Source of the DNA: Papaver somniferum
Lineage: Eukaryota; Streptophyta; Magnoliopsida; Ranunculales; Papaveraceae
Length of the DNA stretch: 64,000 nt
Assembly: GCF_003573695.1 (NCBI RefSeq)
Contig: NC_039367.1
Coordinates: 155,445,085 to 155,509,084, forward strand
Direction: 5' to 3'
A program made the position numbers and the translations under genes. A model generated the notes under the pieces. The model saw only the letters and a program-made list of their open reading frames with translations. It did no database searches and was not told the origin of the DNA. The number at the start of each line of letters is the position of its first letter. Position 1 is the stretch's first letter. Of this stretch, positions 33,663-46,313 are shown in pieces.

Positions 33663-34358
33663 TGTAGGGAAACGGTGGATTTCCTAATTAGGATCAACTT
33701 CCATAGTAAGATGGGATACCTAAATTGACCATGATTTCCTAGTATGAGTTGGTTTTCTAATCCAAGGAGGCCAAGACTTGGGAACCAAGTTTGTGACTCC
33801 ATAACTTCAATGTCAATCTCGTAGAGATGCGAGGGATTCATCCCACCTATTGAGGTGGTTATATGAGAGACCTAATGGTGGAAGGAGTACATCATTATGA
33901 TGCTTATGGGATACTTATCGATGTTGGAAGATATGTCGTTATGGAGTATTCGTATGGAGATGTTGGTAAGACATCTTGTTATGGAGAAGATCATATTGGT
34001 GGTGCTGGATTAGATTATTGGTGTTGGTCTAAAGGCGTCCATGGTAATCTATAGCAGGGTGTACAGAGAAGATCATCTCGTTGTTATTGATAATGTGGTA
34101 AACGTTATCTCGTATGGGTGAAGACACTACTTTGGATCTTATAGGGTGCTTGTGAGAGTTCTTGTGTTCGGTCACGTTGTGGTGAGTCGATAGATTGATT
34201 TAGTCAATCATTTGTGTAATTCTCAGCGGTGATTCTATAATGAATAAAGAGGTCGTAGTCGTTTGGTGGATGTAGACAATATTACACACGTTGTGTATAT
34301 TGTTGAACCACGTTAAATCCGTGAGTACTTTACTTCTTGTTTCTTTGTTTATGGCTTG
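33663..34358 (+). repeat. 5' LTR of the LARD-like element
   Basis: About 696 bp. Aligned by eye to 43399-44117. The core promoter region is deleted. Confidence 0.78.
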
Positions 34359-36826
34359 AAGACAAAGGATTTGGTTTCATCAAATATGTGAGGATTTGAT
34401 GTTATAGCTTCCGAAGATGCAGAGTTTGATGTTATCAAGTATGTGTAGAATTTGATTTCATCAGTTTTGGGAACAAAGCAAAGTAAAGCGCACTTCTGAA
34501 GGAATGAGATTATATCAGGTGATCTGCATTCGATATGGTCAAGATGTATGGTCTTGATGTTTTGGTGCTCTACATTGGAGATTTGGCATTGATTTTATTG
34601 GAGCATAAACCCTATATGCAAGTAAGTTTATTTATTCTCTATACTTCGTACCATATTCTTGTGAACTGTTTGAAAGACCTGCGTAGATTGTTTTTTCAAT
34701 TAATTGGTGTTTGCTTGGCAAGACACAAGAAGGCAAAAGTATCGTAATTTATATACAAATATTGTTTTGTATGTTTGTGGAAGTAAAGATGTAATATTAA
34801 CATGTCAAAGTCTCATTATTGTTCCAAATCAAGGGTAACAATAGTTTGGTTATCAATCGTCATCAATTAGATCATGTTGCTGATTTTCTTTAACATTAAG
34901 TTGAAGAATGTGAAGATGAATTCATACTCGTTCTGCCTTAGTTGTTTGTTACAATAAGGATTCGGGAAATCTCTTAGTAGGTTTCGTTTTGGAAGTATTG
35001 ATCGTTGGCCAGGATTTGATATGTTCCAAAAGTGAAGAGTTTGATATTCAGTCTTAGTATTTGAAGCGTGTGGCTACAAATAGTTGCATGACATTGATCG
35101 TTGGATGAGATGTGATATTGGTTGTGGTGGAGCTATGGTTTATTATTATTTTATAAGATTCAGTTTGTCGACACAGTTTGTAGGGTTTGTTTGTCTGTGT
35201 TGAGTATGCCATTGTGTCGGGTAAAACAATGTTTTCTGGAGTTTCTCTCGTACTGTTTCCGATTTAAAAGCTAGATAGTTTGTGATCTTTTTGATTCTTG
35301 TCGATGACGTTCTGTCGAAGAGTTGTTTTGTCATACACCATTTGAAGTCGACCGGGATAGTTGAAGTGCAAGACCGTTGTGAGAAACAGGTTGGTCTATT
35401 TGTGTTGCGGATACGTTTCTACTTTGGTGAAGACCCGTTGTGAGGAATTAAAAAGGTATTGCTTGGACACTTCAAGAGTTTAAAGAATAAAGATACAATA
35501 CTACAATGTGTATGGTGGTATGGATACGATCTAGCGCATATTACTTAGGAGAAAACACGGTGCATGAATTTGACAGGGCTACAATTTCGGCGTGTTTTTC
35601 TGTCAACCTTTATTATCCATTGGCTATTTGATTTCTTGATGATCGGTGTGAGACTTTCTGTTGGAGAGAGCTACATTATAGCAATGATAATATTTTGGGG
35701 TTTGCTCGTCTGCTACAATTATCGAAATTAATTTCAATAGTGACAGAGCATGTAGAGATGAAGGTAAATATTTCTTTTAAGAAATTTGGTTCAGCAACGA
35801 TATAGTTTCCGTCAAGTTATTTTCTCTACATTGTTTGAGAAGATAAACACAACAACGTCTTGAATTCCTTGGAGCTCGAGGAAGTTACCAAAGGTTTCAG
35901 ATTATGGATGTGTGTGATTGGGTCTTTGTGTGAAGGACGAATTATCAGATTTCGAACGTTGGTGTACGTTTTGGAGCAAGATTGGAAAAGGGATATGCAC
36001 AAGGGAGAATGTGTGACTTTATGTATTGTTACAACGGTAACAAAGAATTCTTCGACATTAGACACAGTGCTATCCAAGTATTACTATGTTGTGGTTTGAC
36101 TGTCGCGAAGTCGAAACTACATGCTTGCTATGAAATTGATAAAAGACTATCTTGGAAATTATGTTAAAGCCCGTAAAAGGACATTGTTGTCAAAGCCCGT
36201 TGAGGTTTTTGAAGTGGTGAAGATGATTGGTGTGTCAGCTATCAAAGACACTGTGAAGCTGGACATATTTAGTTTGGTATGTATGCATTGGTCGAAGATA
36301 TGATGAGCTTCTTGAAGGAGTAAAACTCAATTGGGGAAATATGGCTGTAGAATCATGATCCAATCAGATATAGGATCGTAAATCAAGATTCATAAGAGAT
36401 GAACTCGAGATTGGTACGCACTGGCAATGATCCATCGATTGGTTGTATTTGGTGCACAATTAGAGTCATGCTCAATATGTTTTGGTACATACAAGATGGT
36501 TAGTTTCTTGGAAGCTAACATGAAGGTTGGTTTATGACAAACTAACGCAAGGTTTCTCGTTAACTCGCTTTGGAGGACATGCTCATGGAAAAGAGCAAGT
36601 ATGTGATCAGTTGTTTAAGTAAGCATTTGAATCGGCTGGAGTTTAGAGACGAAGATGAAGACTATGGTTCTGCTAAGGTAATACTTAGGCAGACGCATGG
36701 AGGCTACTGTGGCAGTTTCATTTGCTTATCGGGTAGTTATGGATGTCAACCCTAATGGATGTGGTGCGTAACTTGGAGTTAGTTGCTTAGAAGAGCGGAA
36801 CATTGACTCAGGTGGAGCAAGGAAAG
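34359..36826. other. left interior of the LARD-like element, non-coding
   Basis: About 2.5 kb with only short chance ORFs. Several related phrases, such as GATTTGATGTTAT and TTGATCGTTGG, recur, suggesting internal repeats. No known domain is seen. Confidence 0.5.
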
Positions 36827-37689
36827 TGATGCAGCGGATATTAGAGAAACTAGAGAAAAGAGAAGTGTTGTTCAGACTTCAAATATTCCTAGGAATATCG
36901 ACTATGAACGTTGATTAATATCTAGACTTCGGTTTCCCAACTTTAGATAAAAATCGATTAAACTTGAACAAAGTTTGATAAAGAAGATATATATTCCAAA
37001 AAAAGTTGCCCTAAACAATTTATGATGGACTCTTTTATAGACTTGGGGAAAAACCCTAACTTGCTAGTCAAGAAAGGATGAAAAAAACCCCTAAACCGAC
37101 TCAGACCCTAATTTGCTATTTTTCGCAAATTTTGGTCGACCTAAAATAATGAAAGTATTCATAAAATAAAACAATTCGCCTCAAACGGCGGCCCAAACAG
37201 ACTCCTAACGAAAGAGTTATTAACAAAATAAAAACTTTCATAAAATAGCAAAAACGTATGTTTGATGCCCTAAACGATGGAATTTGGGGTCTTTTATAGA
37301 CTTGGGGAAAAACCCTAACTTGCTAGTCAAGAAAGGATGAAAAAAAACCCTAAACCGACTCAGACCCTAATTTGCTATTTTTGGCAAATTTTGGTCGACC
37401 TAAAATAATGAAAGTACTCATAAAATAAAACAATTCGCCTCAAACGGCGGCCCAAACAGACTCCTAACGAAAGAGTTATTAACAAAATAAAAAATTTCCT
37501 AAAATAGCAAAAACGTATGTTTGATGCCCTAAACGATGGAATTTGGCTAAATTCTGAAGACCAAGGCAATCGAAGACTCCTTGTCCTGTTTTTTGGCTTG
37601 TTTCCCATCGAAATGGACCCCTAAGGATCTAAATTACGACACTTGGATTTTTAGCCTCCAAATAGGCTATAGCCTGCTCATCTGCATCA
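36827..37689 (-). repeat. 3' LTR of the CRM-like element
   Basis: 863 bp. Contains a 259-260-bp segment in two tandem copies (TTTTATAGACTTGGGG at 37033 and 37292). Its outermost 61 bp encode the C-terminus of the integrase frame. Confidence 0.9.
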
Positions 37690-40600
37690 TTCTCTCGGGG
37701 TTGGGAGAAATTCGCCCTCGAATTTGTCGTATCATCATCAGAATTATCACCACAAAAAGGCACTAAGTGTTTGACATTAAAAGCATCAGAAGTACGGATG
37801 TGACTTGGAAGCTTCAACTTGTATGCATTGGAATTAATCTTTGCGACAATTTCCAAGGGACCAATCTTGCGCGCCTTCAGTTTGTTGTACTCGCCAACTG
37901 GAAAACGATCCTTTGTCAATATTGCCCAGACAAAATCCCCTACTTCAAACTCGACAACTCTGCTTTTCTTATCTGCCGCCTCCTTGTACCTTTCATTAGC
38001 TCGAAGCAACTGTTCTTCGGCCAACTTGTGAACTTGCTGCAGCTGTTGGATACGTTCTTCAACACGAACTTCAATTCTCTTCAAATCAGGAACACGAGCT
38101 AAATCTATTGGTGCTCGTGGATTGTATCCATAAACAACCTCGAACGGACTCATACCCAGGCTACGGTTGACTGAACGATTAAATGCAAATTCAGCTTGGC
38201 AAAGTTTCTGGTCCCAACTTTTCGGATTGTCTCCAACCATACACCGTAGTATATCACCCAAAGAACGATTCACAACTTCTGTTTGGCCATCACTTTGAGG
38301 ATGATACGCACTACTGAAATTAAGTCTTGTATTAGCCAATTTCCACAAGGTTTTCCAGAAATAACTAAGGAATCTTGTGTCTCGATCACTGACTATTGAA
38401 CAGGGCAATCCATGTAGACGATACACTTCTTGGAAGAAAAATTCAGCTACCTTCATTGCATTAGTAGTCCTCTTGCAAGCAATAAAGTGAGACATTTTTG
38501 AAAAACGGTCGACAACAACAAATACTGAATCATGCCCCCTCTGAGTTCGAGGTAAACCCAATACGAAATCCATGCTCAAATCTGACCATGGTTGGCTTGG
38601 AACTTTTAGTGGTATATATAACCCTGCATTGGTTACTTTTCCTTTTGAAACTTGACAGATTCGACATCTGTCCACGAATTTAGCAACTTCACGCCTCATT
38701 GTTGGCCAGTAATATGATTTTGAAACAAGCTGCAAAGTCTTATCTCTACCCATGTGCCCCTCGTCATGTAACTCCTTAATAATCTTCAATCGAAGACTAG
38801 AATCTGGAATACACAATTGGTTACCTTTAAAGAGAAATCCTTCATGCATAAGGTAATCACTTCGTTTTCCTAGACTGATATTATCCACAATCTCCACAAA
38901 GTGTGGATCGGTTAGAATATGTTCAAAATACGAATCAAAATCTATTACCTCAGTTCGCATGGTGTTGAGTAACATACTTCGACGGCTTAAAGCATCAGCA
39001 ACTTGATTCTGCGACCCATCTTTGTTCTTCAGTACAAAAGTGAACTCTTGCAAATAAGAAGCCCACTTACCATGTCTAGATGAAAGCTTCTCTTGCCTAT
39101 TGATATGCCTTAAAGAATCATGGTCAGAAAACATAATTTATTCGTTATGAATTAGATAGTGTCACCAATGCTTCAAGGCTTGAACTATGACATAAAACTC
39201 CACATCATAAGTACTGTAGTTGGTCTTAGCACCATTCAACTTCTCACTAAAATATGCTACAGGTCGTCCTTCCTGACTCAAAACAGCTCCAATACCCACC
39301 TTCGATGCATCACAATGTAATTCAAATGGCTTCCTGAAATCAGGTAACACTAATAGTGGTGCGGTTATTAGTTTTGTCTTGACTGCTTCAAAGGCTTTGT
39401 CAGCTTCCTCATACCATGAGAACTTTCCTACTTTCATGCATTCAGTAATGGGTGCCATAATGGTGCTGAAGTGATGAATAAAACGCCGATAAAAAGAAGC
39501 GAAACCATGAAAACTCCTTACCTCGTGCAGTGTAGTGGGTGTGGTCTAATTTCTTACAGCTTCAACCTTGGAATCATCTACCTTTATTCCATCCTTGGTT
39601 ACGACATAGCCGAGAAATAGAATTTGGTCAGTCATGAATGAACACTTCTTGATGGCTGCAAATAATTTTTCCCGACATAGAGTTGAAAGCACTTCTCGAA
39701 GATGTTGAAAATGCATGTTCATATCAACACTATAAATAAGAATATCGTCGAAATAAACGACCACAAAAGTACCGAAAAAGGGCCTGAGAACTTGATTCAT
39801 TATACGCATGAATGTACTAGGCACATTGGACAATCTAAACGGCATAACCATCCACTCATATAACCCTTCTCGAGTCTTAAAAGCTGTTTTCCACTCATCA
39901 CCTTCTCGAATTCTGATCTGATGGTACCCACTCTTCAAGTCGAGTTTGCTAAACACCTTCGCTCCACACAATTGATCTAGCAGGTCATCCAATCTAGGAA
40001 TTGGAAAACGGTATTTTACTGTGATTTTGTTGATGGATCGACTGTCAACACACATTCTCCACGTTCCATCTTTCTTTGGAATCAACAAGGCCGGTACAGC
40101 ACAAGGACTTAGGCTCTGTCGGATCAAACCTTTCTGTAACAACTCTTCCACTTGACGACGAAGTTCTTCATGATCCTTAGGACTCATTCTATAATGCGCT
40201 TTGTTTGGAAAGCTTGATCCAGGGATGAGATCAATATGGTGTTGTATATCCCGGAGAGGTGGTAGCTCGTCTGGCAACTCGTTAGGGAAAACATCAATAA
40301 ATTCCTTAATTAAAGGTTGAACTGCAATAGGGATACTACTTTCATCCGGCTGTTGGTCTTTGATAATCAAAACATACAGTTCTCCTGCATCTTCTGCCTC
40401 AACTTCAAACTGCTTAAACGACAAGAGATTGGTAGTTTGTCTGGTGGATGGTTTAGGTGCAATTTCTTTGCTGGGTACAAGTACTATACGTACGTCGTTC
40501 CATAAAAATCTGTAGGTATTTTTATTCCCTTCATGACTAGTTTTCCTGTCAAACTCCCATGGTCGGCCCAACAACAAGTGACAAGCATCCATACTAGTAA

Positions 40601-40863
40601 TGTCACACCATATTTTATCTTTATATTTGTTACCAATCGAAAAAGAAACCAAGCAATGTTTGTTTACTTTCACTTCATTCCCTTTCTTAAGCCAAGAAAG
40701 TTTATATGGATGCGGATGTGCCTTGGTTTCCAGCCTAAACCGTTTCACGACCTCTTCGTCAATAATATTCTCGCAACTTCCAGGATCAATAACTAAACGA
40801 CAAACTTTTCCCTCGATCGTACATGTCGACTGGAATATATTATTACTAACCAGTTGTCTTCCT
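37629..40863 (-). pseudogene. CRM-like pol (protease, reverse transcriptase, RNase H, integrase)
   Basis: Protease with VIDPGS near 40780, after an in-frame TGA near 40863. Reverse transcriptase with VYFDDILIYS near 39745 (an intact YFDD box) and a glycine-to-arginine change in MPFRLSN. RNase H with FELHCDAS near 39320. Stops lie at about 39546, 39159 and 39135. Integrase (39134-37629) has an H-H-C-C zinc finger (ending CRICQ), catalytic SMDFVLGLP and SDRDTRF, and QSDGQTEVVNR. The tail FNVKHLVPF leads into an acidic extension ending in the LTR. Only a few stops separate long frames, in line with a young element. Confidence 0.9.
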
Positions 40864-40909
40864 CATCTGTACGTGGAGTGAGAAAACTTCTTCTTGCTAC
40901 AAAGTTCAC

Positions 40910-41994
40910 TCATGTATCTCCTGTAACTACTTCATCACTAGGTTCAGAGTCATCCTCTGGATCCTCATCATATTCAGGTACCCAATCATCTTCTTCACGA
41001 TTGTCTTCATTGAAAAGAACCTTGTTCACACGTTCTACTTTGCGACAGTCAGTGCCTTTGTGCCCAGTTTCACCGCACTTATTACACTTGCCTCCAAAAT
41101 AGCTGATTGGAGTTTTACTTTGGGTCGAAACCGAATTAGGTTTGTTAACAGTACTAGTTGTTGACGTACTACGATTACTTGTTGGGGAAGATGCTACATT
41201 GTTACCCCAATTTGAACTTCTACGCCCCACTTGTTTCTCTACCTTCCTTGGTCTATGATGTGCATCCGATATAGAACAACAGTCAAATATGTTAAGTGTA
41301 TCCTGATATTGCTGAGGAAGACCACCTACATAACGTGCGACTCTTTGCTCATCTGACTCCGACAAATCGTTAAGAGAAAGTAATCGATAAAATTCCTTCG
41401 TGTACTCATCTATAGAACGTGTTCCCTTGCGTAGGTTTTGTAGTTGCTGGTACATCAAGCTGATATAGTTGTGTGGTAAAAATTCTGCTCTCATATGTTT
41501 CTTCATCTTCTCCCACGAGACTACTTCTGCTTCCCTTTACGAGAACGTTGTAGTTTGTGTTGTTGCCACCACGAATTAGCTCTTCCCCGAAACATAGTTG
41601 CTACCAGCTGAACTCGTTTATTATCTGGTACATCCTTAAATTCCAATACTTCCTCAGCTGTGTTCAACCACGAAAGAAACTCCTCCGTTTCTAAACCTCC
41701 ATAGAATTCTGGAACCTCCAATTTTATTCCGGCCTTCCAGCGCTCAGAATCGTCACGTTGGATTATCCTGCCTTCACGGCGTCCTCTACCAAAAGGGTTG
41801 GTATAATCCCCTTCTTCGTTGGTATTATCCCTTTTTTCCTCGTCTCCTTCTTCATGATGAATGTTATTCTGACCCATCATCACTCGGATTTCATTCAATA
41901 ATTCTTCCTTCATCGTATTATAATCAATTGTATCAACTTCTTGGCCTCGAACACGACCTCGACCACGACCTCGAACAACTGGTAACCTTGGCAT
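40910..41994 (-). pseudogene. CRM-like gag
   Basis: Starts with an RGRGRGR basic stretch, then the gag core with KLEVPEFYGG, FLSWLNTAEEVL and a Trp-Trp-Gln-Gln motif. A frameshift near 41515 splits it into two frames (41994-41521 and 41506-40910). A CCHC knuckle (CNKCGETGHKGTDC) is near 41070. An acidic tail follows. Confidence 0.88.
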
Positions 41995-42032
41995 ATTACT
42001 AACCCTGGAATCGAACTGGCTCTGATGCCAAC

Positions 42033-42895
42033 TGATGCAGCGGATATTAGAGAAACTAGAGAAAAGAGAAGTGTTGTTCAGACTTCAAATATTCCTAGGA
42101 ATATCGACTATGAACATTGATTAATATCTAGACTTCGGTTTCCCAACTTTAGATAAAAATCGATTAAACTTGAACAAAGTTTGATAAAGAAGATATATAT
42201 TCCAAAAAAAGTTGCCCTAAACAATTTATGATGGACTCTTTTATAGACTTGGGGAAAAACCCTAACTTGCTAGTCAAGAAAGGATGAAAAAAAACCCTAA
42301 ACCGACTCAGACCCTAATTTGCTATTTTTCGCAAATTTTGGTCGACCTAAAATAATGAAAGTACTCATAAAATAAAACAATTCGCCTCAAACGGCGGCCC
42401 AAACAGACTCCTAACGAAAGAGTTATTAACAAAATAAAAACTTTCATAAAATAGCAAAAACGTATGTTTGATGCCCTAAACGATGGAATTTGGGGTCTTT
42501 TATAGACTTGGGGAAAAACCCTAACTTGCTAGTCAAGAAAGGATGAAAAAAAACCCTAAACCGACTCAGACCCTAATTTGCTATTTTTGGCAAATTTTGG
42601 TCGACCTAAAATAATGAAAGCACTCATAAAATAAAACAATTCGCCTCAAACGGCGGCCCAAACTGACTCCTGACGAAAGAGTTATTAACAAAATAAAAAC
42701 TTTCCTAAAATAGCAAAAACATATGTTTGATGCCCTAAACGATGGAATTTGGCTAAATTCTGAAGACCAAGGAAATCGAAGATTCCTTGTCCTGTTCTTT
42801 GGCTTGTTTCCCATCGAAATGGACCCCTAAGGATCTAAATTACGACACTTGGATTTTTAGCCTCCAAATAGGCTATAGCCTGCTCATCTGCATCA
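42033..42895 (-). repeat. 5' LTR of the CRM-like element
   Basis: 863 bp, with the same internal 260-bp duplication as the 3' LTR (TTTTATAG at 42238 and 42498). The duplication therefore predates this insertion. Confidence 0.9.
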
Positions 42896-43398
42896 GAAAG
42901 CCAAGACGGATTTGTATTCATATTATGGAGCAAGTTCGGAGGTGGCGAAGGCTCAAGGGCGCATAATGGCTGTAACTAAGTTCGATGGAAGCATATGGAT
43001 AACAATGGTATATGGTCTGATTGAGTTGGCATGCAATACACCTAGAATGATGCCAATCAATGTGGAGTTGTGAACATAAATGAGTAAGGTGTTTCTCAAG
43101 ATGTTACATAACGGATGATCATATGATGTTGATTTTTTGAGATGGTCCATATTTCACCGTTGTGGAGATCTGTACAATCACCAGTAGGTTGGATTGTTAA
43201 GTCTAAGTTGGTGATGTTCAAGTTTGGTTTGCTCTCTTCTGGTGGAGGTTCTATGGAACAATTTGAATGAACTACATTTCGGCTTGATTCCTATTGAGGA
43301 TATGTAGGCAACCAGTGATGGTGCAATCGATGTTCATAAGATGGAGGGATAACAAGTTGATCGTCTCATGCATGAATGCATGATCCGAGGTGGAGAAT

Positions 43399-44117
43399 TG
43401 TAGGGAAACGGTGGGTTTCCTAATTAGGTTCAACTTTCATAGTAATATGGAATACCTAAATTGACCATGGTTTCCTAGTATGAGTCGGTTTTCTAATCCA
43501 AGGAGGCCAAGACTTGGGAACCAAGTTTGTGACTCCTATATAAGGAGGCCTAGGCTAAGTGTTTTAGTCATGCAATCCTCAATGTAAATCTCGTAGAGAT
43601 GTGAGGGATTCATCCCACCTATTGAGGTGGTTATATGAGAGACCTAGTGGTGGAAGGAGTTCATCATTATGTTGCTTATGGTATACTTATCGATGTTATG
43701 GAGTATTCTTATGGAGATGTTGGTAAGACATCTTGTTAAGGAGAAAATCATCTTGGTGGTGCTGGGTTAGATTATTGGTGTTCAGCTAAAGGCGTCCATG
43801 GTAATCTATATCAGGGTGTGCAGAGAAGATCATCTCGTTGTTATTGATAATGTGGTAAACGTTATCTCGTATGGGTGAAGAAACTACTTTGGATCTTATA
43901 GGGTGCTTGTGAGAGTTCTTGTGTTCGGTCACGTTGTGGTGAGTCGATAGATTGATTTAGTCAATCAGTTGTGTGATTCTCAGTGGTGATTCTATAATGA
44001 ATAAAGAGGTCGTAGCCGTTTGGTGGATGTAGACAATATTACACACATTGTGTATATTCTTGAACCACGTTAAATCCGTGAGTACTTTACTTCTTGTTTC
44101 TTTGTTTATGGCTTGCA
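43399..44117 (+). repeat. 3' LTR of the LARD-like element
   Basis: About 719 bp, preceded by a polypurine-like tract. It retains the TATATAAGGAGGCC promoter segment that the 5' copy lacks. Confidence 0.78.
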
Positions 44118-44619
44118 TCTTTGTGGTTCTATTTCTCTTTTTCTTATCCTAGATCATAGTGAGGTTCATGGAGCAATCCGAGAGACCAAGTGTTTCTTGT
44201 TAGCTAATATGTTTCCGCAAGATTAGCATGTAGATGGCTCTGAACCCCATCAGTAGATGTATAAGATGAGGTGTAAAGGGATTTTTTTGCTGGAGATTTT
44301 AATTTACTTTGAGATCTGGTGGCTACAAGTATGATTTCGATTGGTGAGAGTTAACACATGATTCACTGTTTGATGGATGTAGGAGATGTATTAGTACTTC
44401 AAACTAAGATGAGGTGAGATATGGGAAGAAGAAAAGGGATATCTTCTTCAATTGGAGATAAATGGGTATGGGAAAACAGAGATTCAAGCCATGACTGAGA
44501 TATGGGATAATGAATAGGGGATATCTTCAAATCGGTACATTGAAGATAGAGATTCCAGCCACGACTGAGATATGGGAAAATGAAAAGGGGATATATTCAA
44601 ATTGGTAAATTGAAGATAG
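44118..44619 (-). repeat. 5' part of the LINE with a 70-bp tandem repeat
   Basis: Two units of 70 bp (GATTCAAGCC at 44481 and GATTCCAGCC at 44551) are followed by a partial third. No protein is recognised. Confidence 0.6.
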
Positions 44620-44700
44620 CTTCATCAGTTTCTTTTTCGTCATTGATAGACAAAAGAACAGCCGGAATAGGAATAGGATAGGCAGATAAACATCATACGA
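44620..44700 (-). pseudogene. F-box copy E, intron-2 end and start of exon 3, inverted
   Basis: The - strand reads the end of intron 2 (TATCTGCCTAT) and then TTCTTTTGTCTATCAATGA, matching 21350-21410 of copy B. This small piece is the key support for the inversion in copy E. Confidence 0.8.
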
Positions 44701-44711
44701 ATGATGTTCTA

Positions 44712-44845
44712 GAAGAAAATGCAAAATCTTAGCGGACAATGACTATGGCACATGGCACTCGCTATTCTAATGCTAAAAGCAAAGAGGTACGTACTTATGT
44801 CCGAGTTACCAAATCTTTCAAGATCCTGTTAGAGATGTATTATTA
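44712..44845 (+). pseudogene. F-box copy E, distal part of exon 3
   Basis: Starts with AATGCAAAATCTTAGC, homologous to the NAKSLQ segment of copy B exon 3, and continues to SKEV and the SELPNLSR-like end, with frame errors. It is back on the + strand beyond the inversion breakpoint. Confidence 0.8.
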
Positions 44846-45323
44846 AATGGATAGAGATGTACAAATTTTAACCTTGGTTCGTAGCGGTACATTTTTACTT
44901 AGTGAGACAAAAAATGGAACACAAAAATTGTATCATGTAGAGAACATGACATGATCTTTCAGGTTCATTTCTGCTCAACCGTCTTGCCTATTGCAACGGA
45001 GAATACATTCACTTTTCCATATTGTATTTTTCGGGCATAGCGCAATTTGATATTTTGTACAATGTAAGTTGTTTTTTAATTTTCCGAGACTTAGGTGTTT
45101 TTTTTTCTACTTTTTTTGCATATGGTCCGGGCTGATGTGTGTTTGATGCAATAGCCTAAATATTTGTTGCCCAATAGACATGCTTATCTACAAAATTCAA
45201 ACAACTATGCAACAAAATACAAATATCAGGCTAATCCTGAGACCAGACCTTGCTGATTTGAGTTTGAGATTTTATTTTGTCTACGTCATGCTTTTACCCA
45301 TTATCTATGTACTGTATGGGTGG
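44846..45323. other. 3' flank of copy E
   Basis: No gene is recognised. AT-rich sequence leading to the LTR of the Tat-type element. Confidence 0.5.
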
Positions 45324-45795
45324 TGTAGTTGCAGGAAATCCTAAAACTACACCCTTAGAGAAATCTATAGAACAATATAAGTAATCATCATAAGAATCAT
45401 AAGAATATTCATTAAGATCTTCAAATCGGATAAAAAGTAATGAGAAAACCCTAACTTGGGAAACAAATAATCTTTCTCTCTCCTAAGTTTTTTTCCTAAG
45501 TTCTCCAAAAGATCTCTCCCAATACAAGGTCGCTTGGCTCCTTATATAGGAGTTTACGTAGTGGATGACAGCTAATAAAGCCCCTAATTTCGAATCTGAC
45601 GCGCGTCAACGTCGTGTGGACTTTATTGTTGACGCACGGTTTCTTGACTATCGCATAGATCTTCACACTTTACTCGTGATTAAGCTGACGTCATTCGATG
45701 CGTCATTATGGATAAGCTGTACGCGGTTGCCTTTGCTCAGTCTTGATGATCATCATTTCGCATACTTGATTGGTGTGCGATATTTTGTATCCACA
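45324..45795 (-). repeat. 3' LTR of the Tat-type element
   Basis: 472 bp. On the + strand it starts TGTAGTTGCAGG and ends TTTTGTATCCACA. On the - strand GAGAAGAGGCAAAA precedes it as a possible polypurine tract. Confidence 0.88.
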
Positions 45796-46313
45796 TTTTG
45801 CCTCTTCTCATACCGGTTTTTTGATAAAGAGAGCGATATGAGAAACTTTAATTCATTCTGCCGCACTCGGTCATCCTTTCGTATTCTTACCTGCCGACAT
45901 ATTCCCCTGATTTAGGCATGACAATTTACGCGTGTCCTTTCAACCATTTGTTATCTGACACGTCTCCTATAACCTTCTCTTCCTATCCATTCATTTTCAA
46001 TCATCGCATTAATGGAGTAAATATCTTGGGAATCGGGAGTAAATCTCTTATTTACTCTTGATTGTCTTCTTCTTTCCTCTTTTTACTCTCTTCTTTTTTT
46101 CTTCGATTCTTATTTTCTTCTGCTGCTGCTCTACTGGATTGATCAAATTTTCGAGTTGATCATCATCTCTTCTTGTTTCATCGTTCTCACCACTCTTTTC
46201 TTTCTTCATTTTCGCACTTTATCTGTTATTTCTCGTATCTTGGTCATCCTGATCTTGATGTACTTGATCATCTTTGATTATTTTTTCATTATTCCTCATT
46301 CCCTTTCTAAAGA

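Larger units (their letters stand above)
36827..42895 (-). mobile_element. Ty3/gypsy chromovirus-type LTR retrotransposon, CRM-like, 6069 bp
   Basis: Equal 863-bp LTRs (36827-37689 and 42033-42895) begin TGATGCAG and end CTGCATCA, with roughly 10-12 differences by eye (about 98.7 percent identity), so the insertion is young. The target duplication GAAAG is at 36822-36826 and 42896-42900. In element orientation the primer site TTGGCATCAGAGCC (tRNA-Met) follows the 5' LTR. Gene order is gag, protease, reverse transcriptase, RNase H, integrase. The pol frame runs about 20 codons into the 3' LTR, with the polypurine tract inside the coding region, and there is no chromodomain. Both are features described for the CRM (centromeric) clade. 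Confidence 0.92.
33663..44117 (+). mobile_element. large non-coding LTR element (LARD-like) with nested CRM-like element
   Basis: Long direct repeats, 33663-34358 and 43399-44117, start TGTAGGGAAACGG and end near TTATGGCTTG. A purine-rich GAGGTGGAGAAT precedes the second. The 5' repeat lacks about 30 bp around the TATATAAGG motif present in the 3' repeat, and the 3' repeat has a smaller deletion. Without the nested 6.07-kb element the interior is about 3 kb, and I find no gag or pol domain in it. No clear primer-binding site or matching target duplication was found. The right border is the least certain point. Confidence 0.68.
33093..44619 (-). mobile_element. 5'-truncated LINE interrupted by a large LTR element
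   Basis: On the - strand a sequence ends in a poly(A) tail (33093-33103 on the + strand as poly-T) next to GAAACTTATGAAGCT of the F-box exon. The other end at 44619 abuts GAAACTGATGAAGCT. That is a 15-bp target duplication with one mismatch, typical of LINE insertion. LINE DNA is therefore 33093-33662 plus 44118-44619, about 1.07 kb, with no recognisable coding domain left. The LTR element at 33663-44117 is nested in it. The 3' end (AATATAATCTTCTTTCACG before the tail) resembles plant L1 tails. Confidence 0.65.

Noticed and set aside
33663..44381. extension of the LARD-like element to 44381 using GGAGA as target duplication
   Set aside because: TGTAGGAGATGTA occurs at both places but also at about 33611, so it may be a repeat within the host LINE. 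The LTR homology itself ends at 44115.
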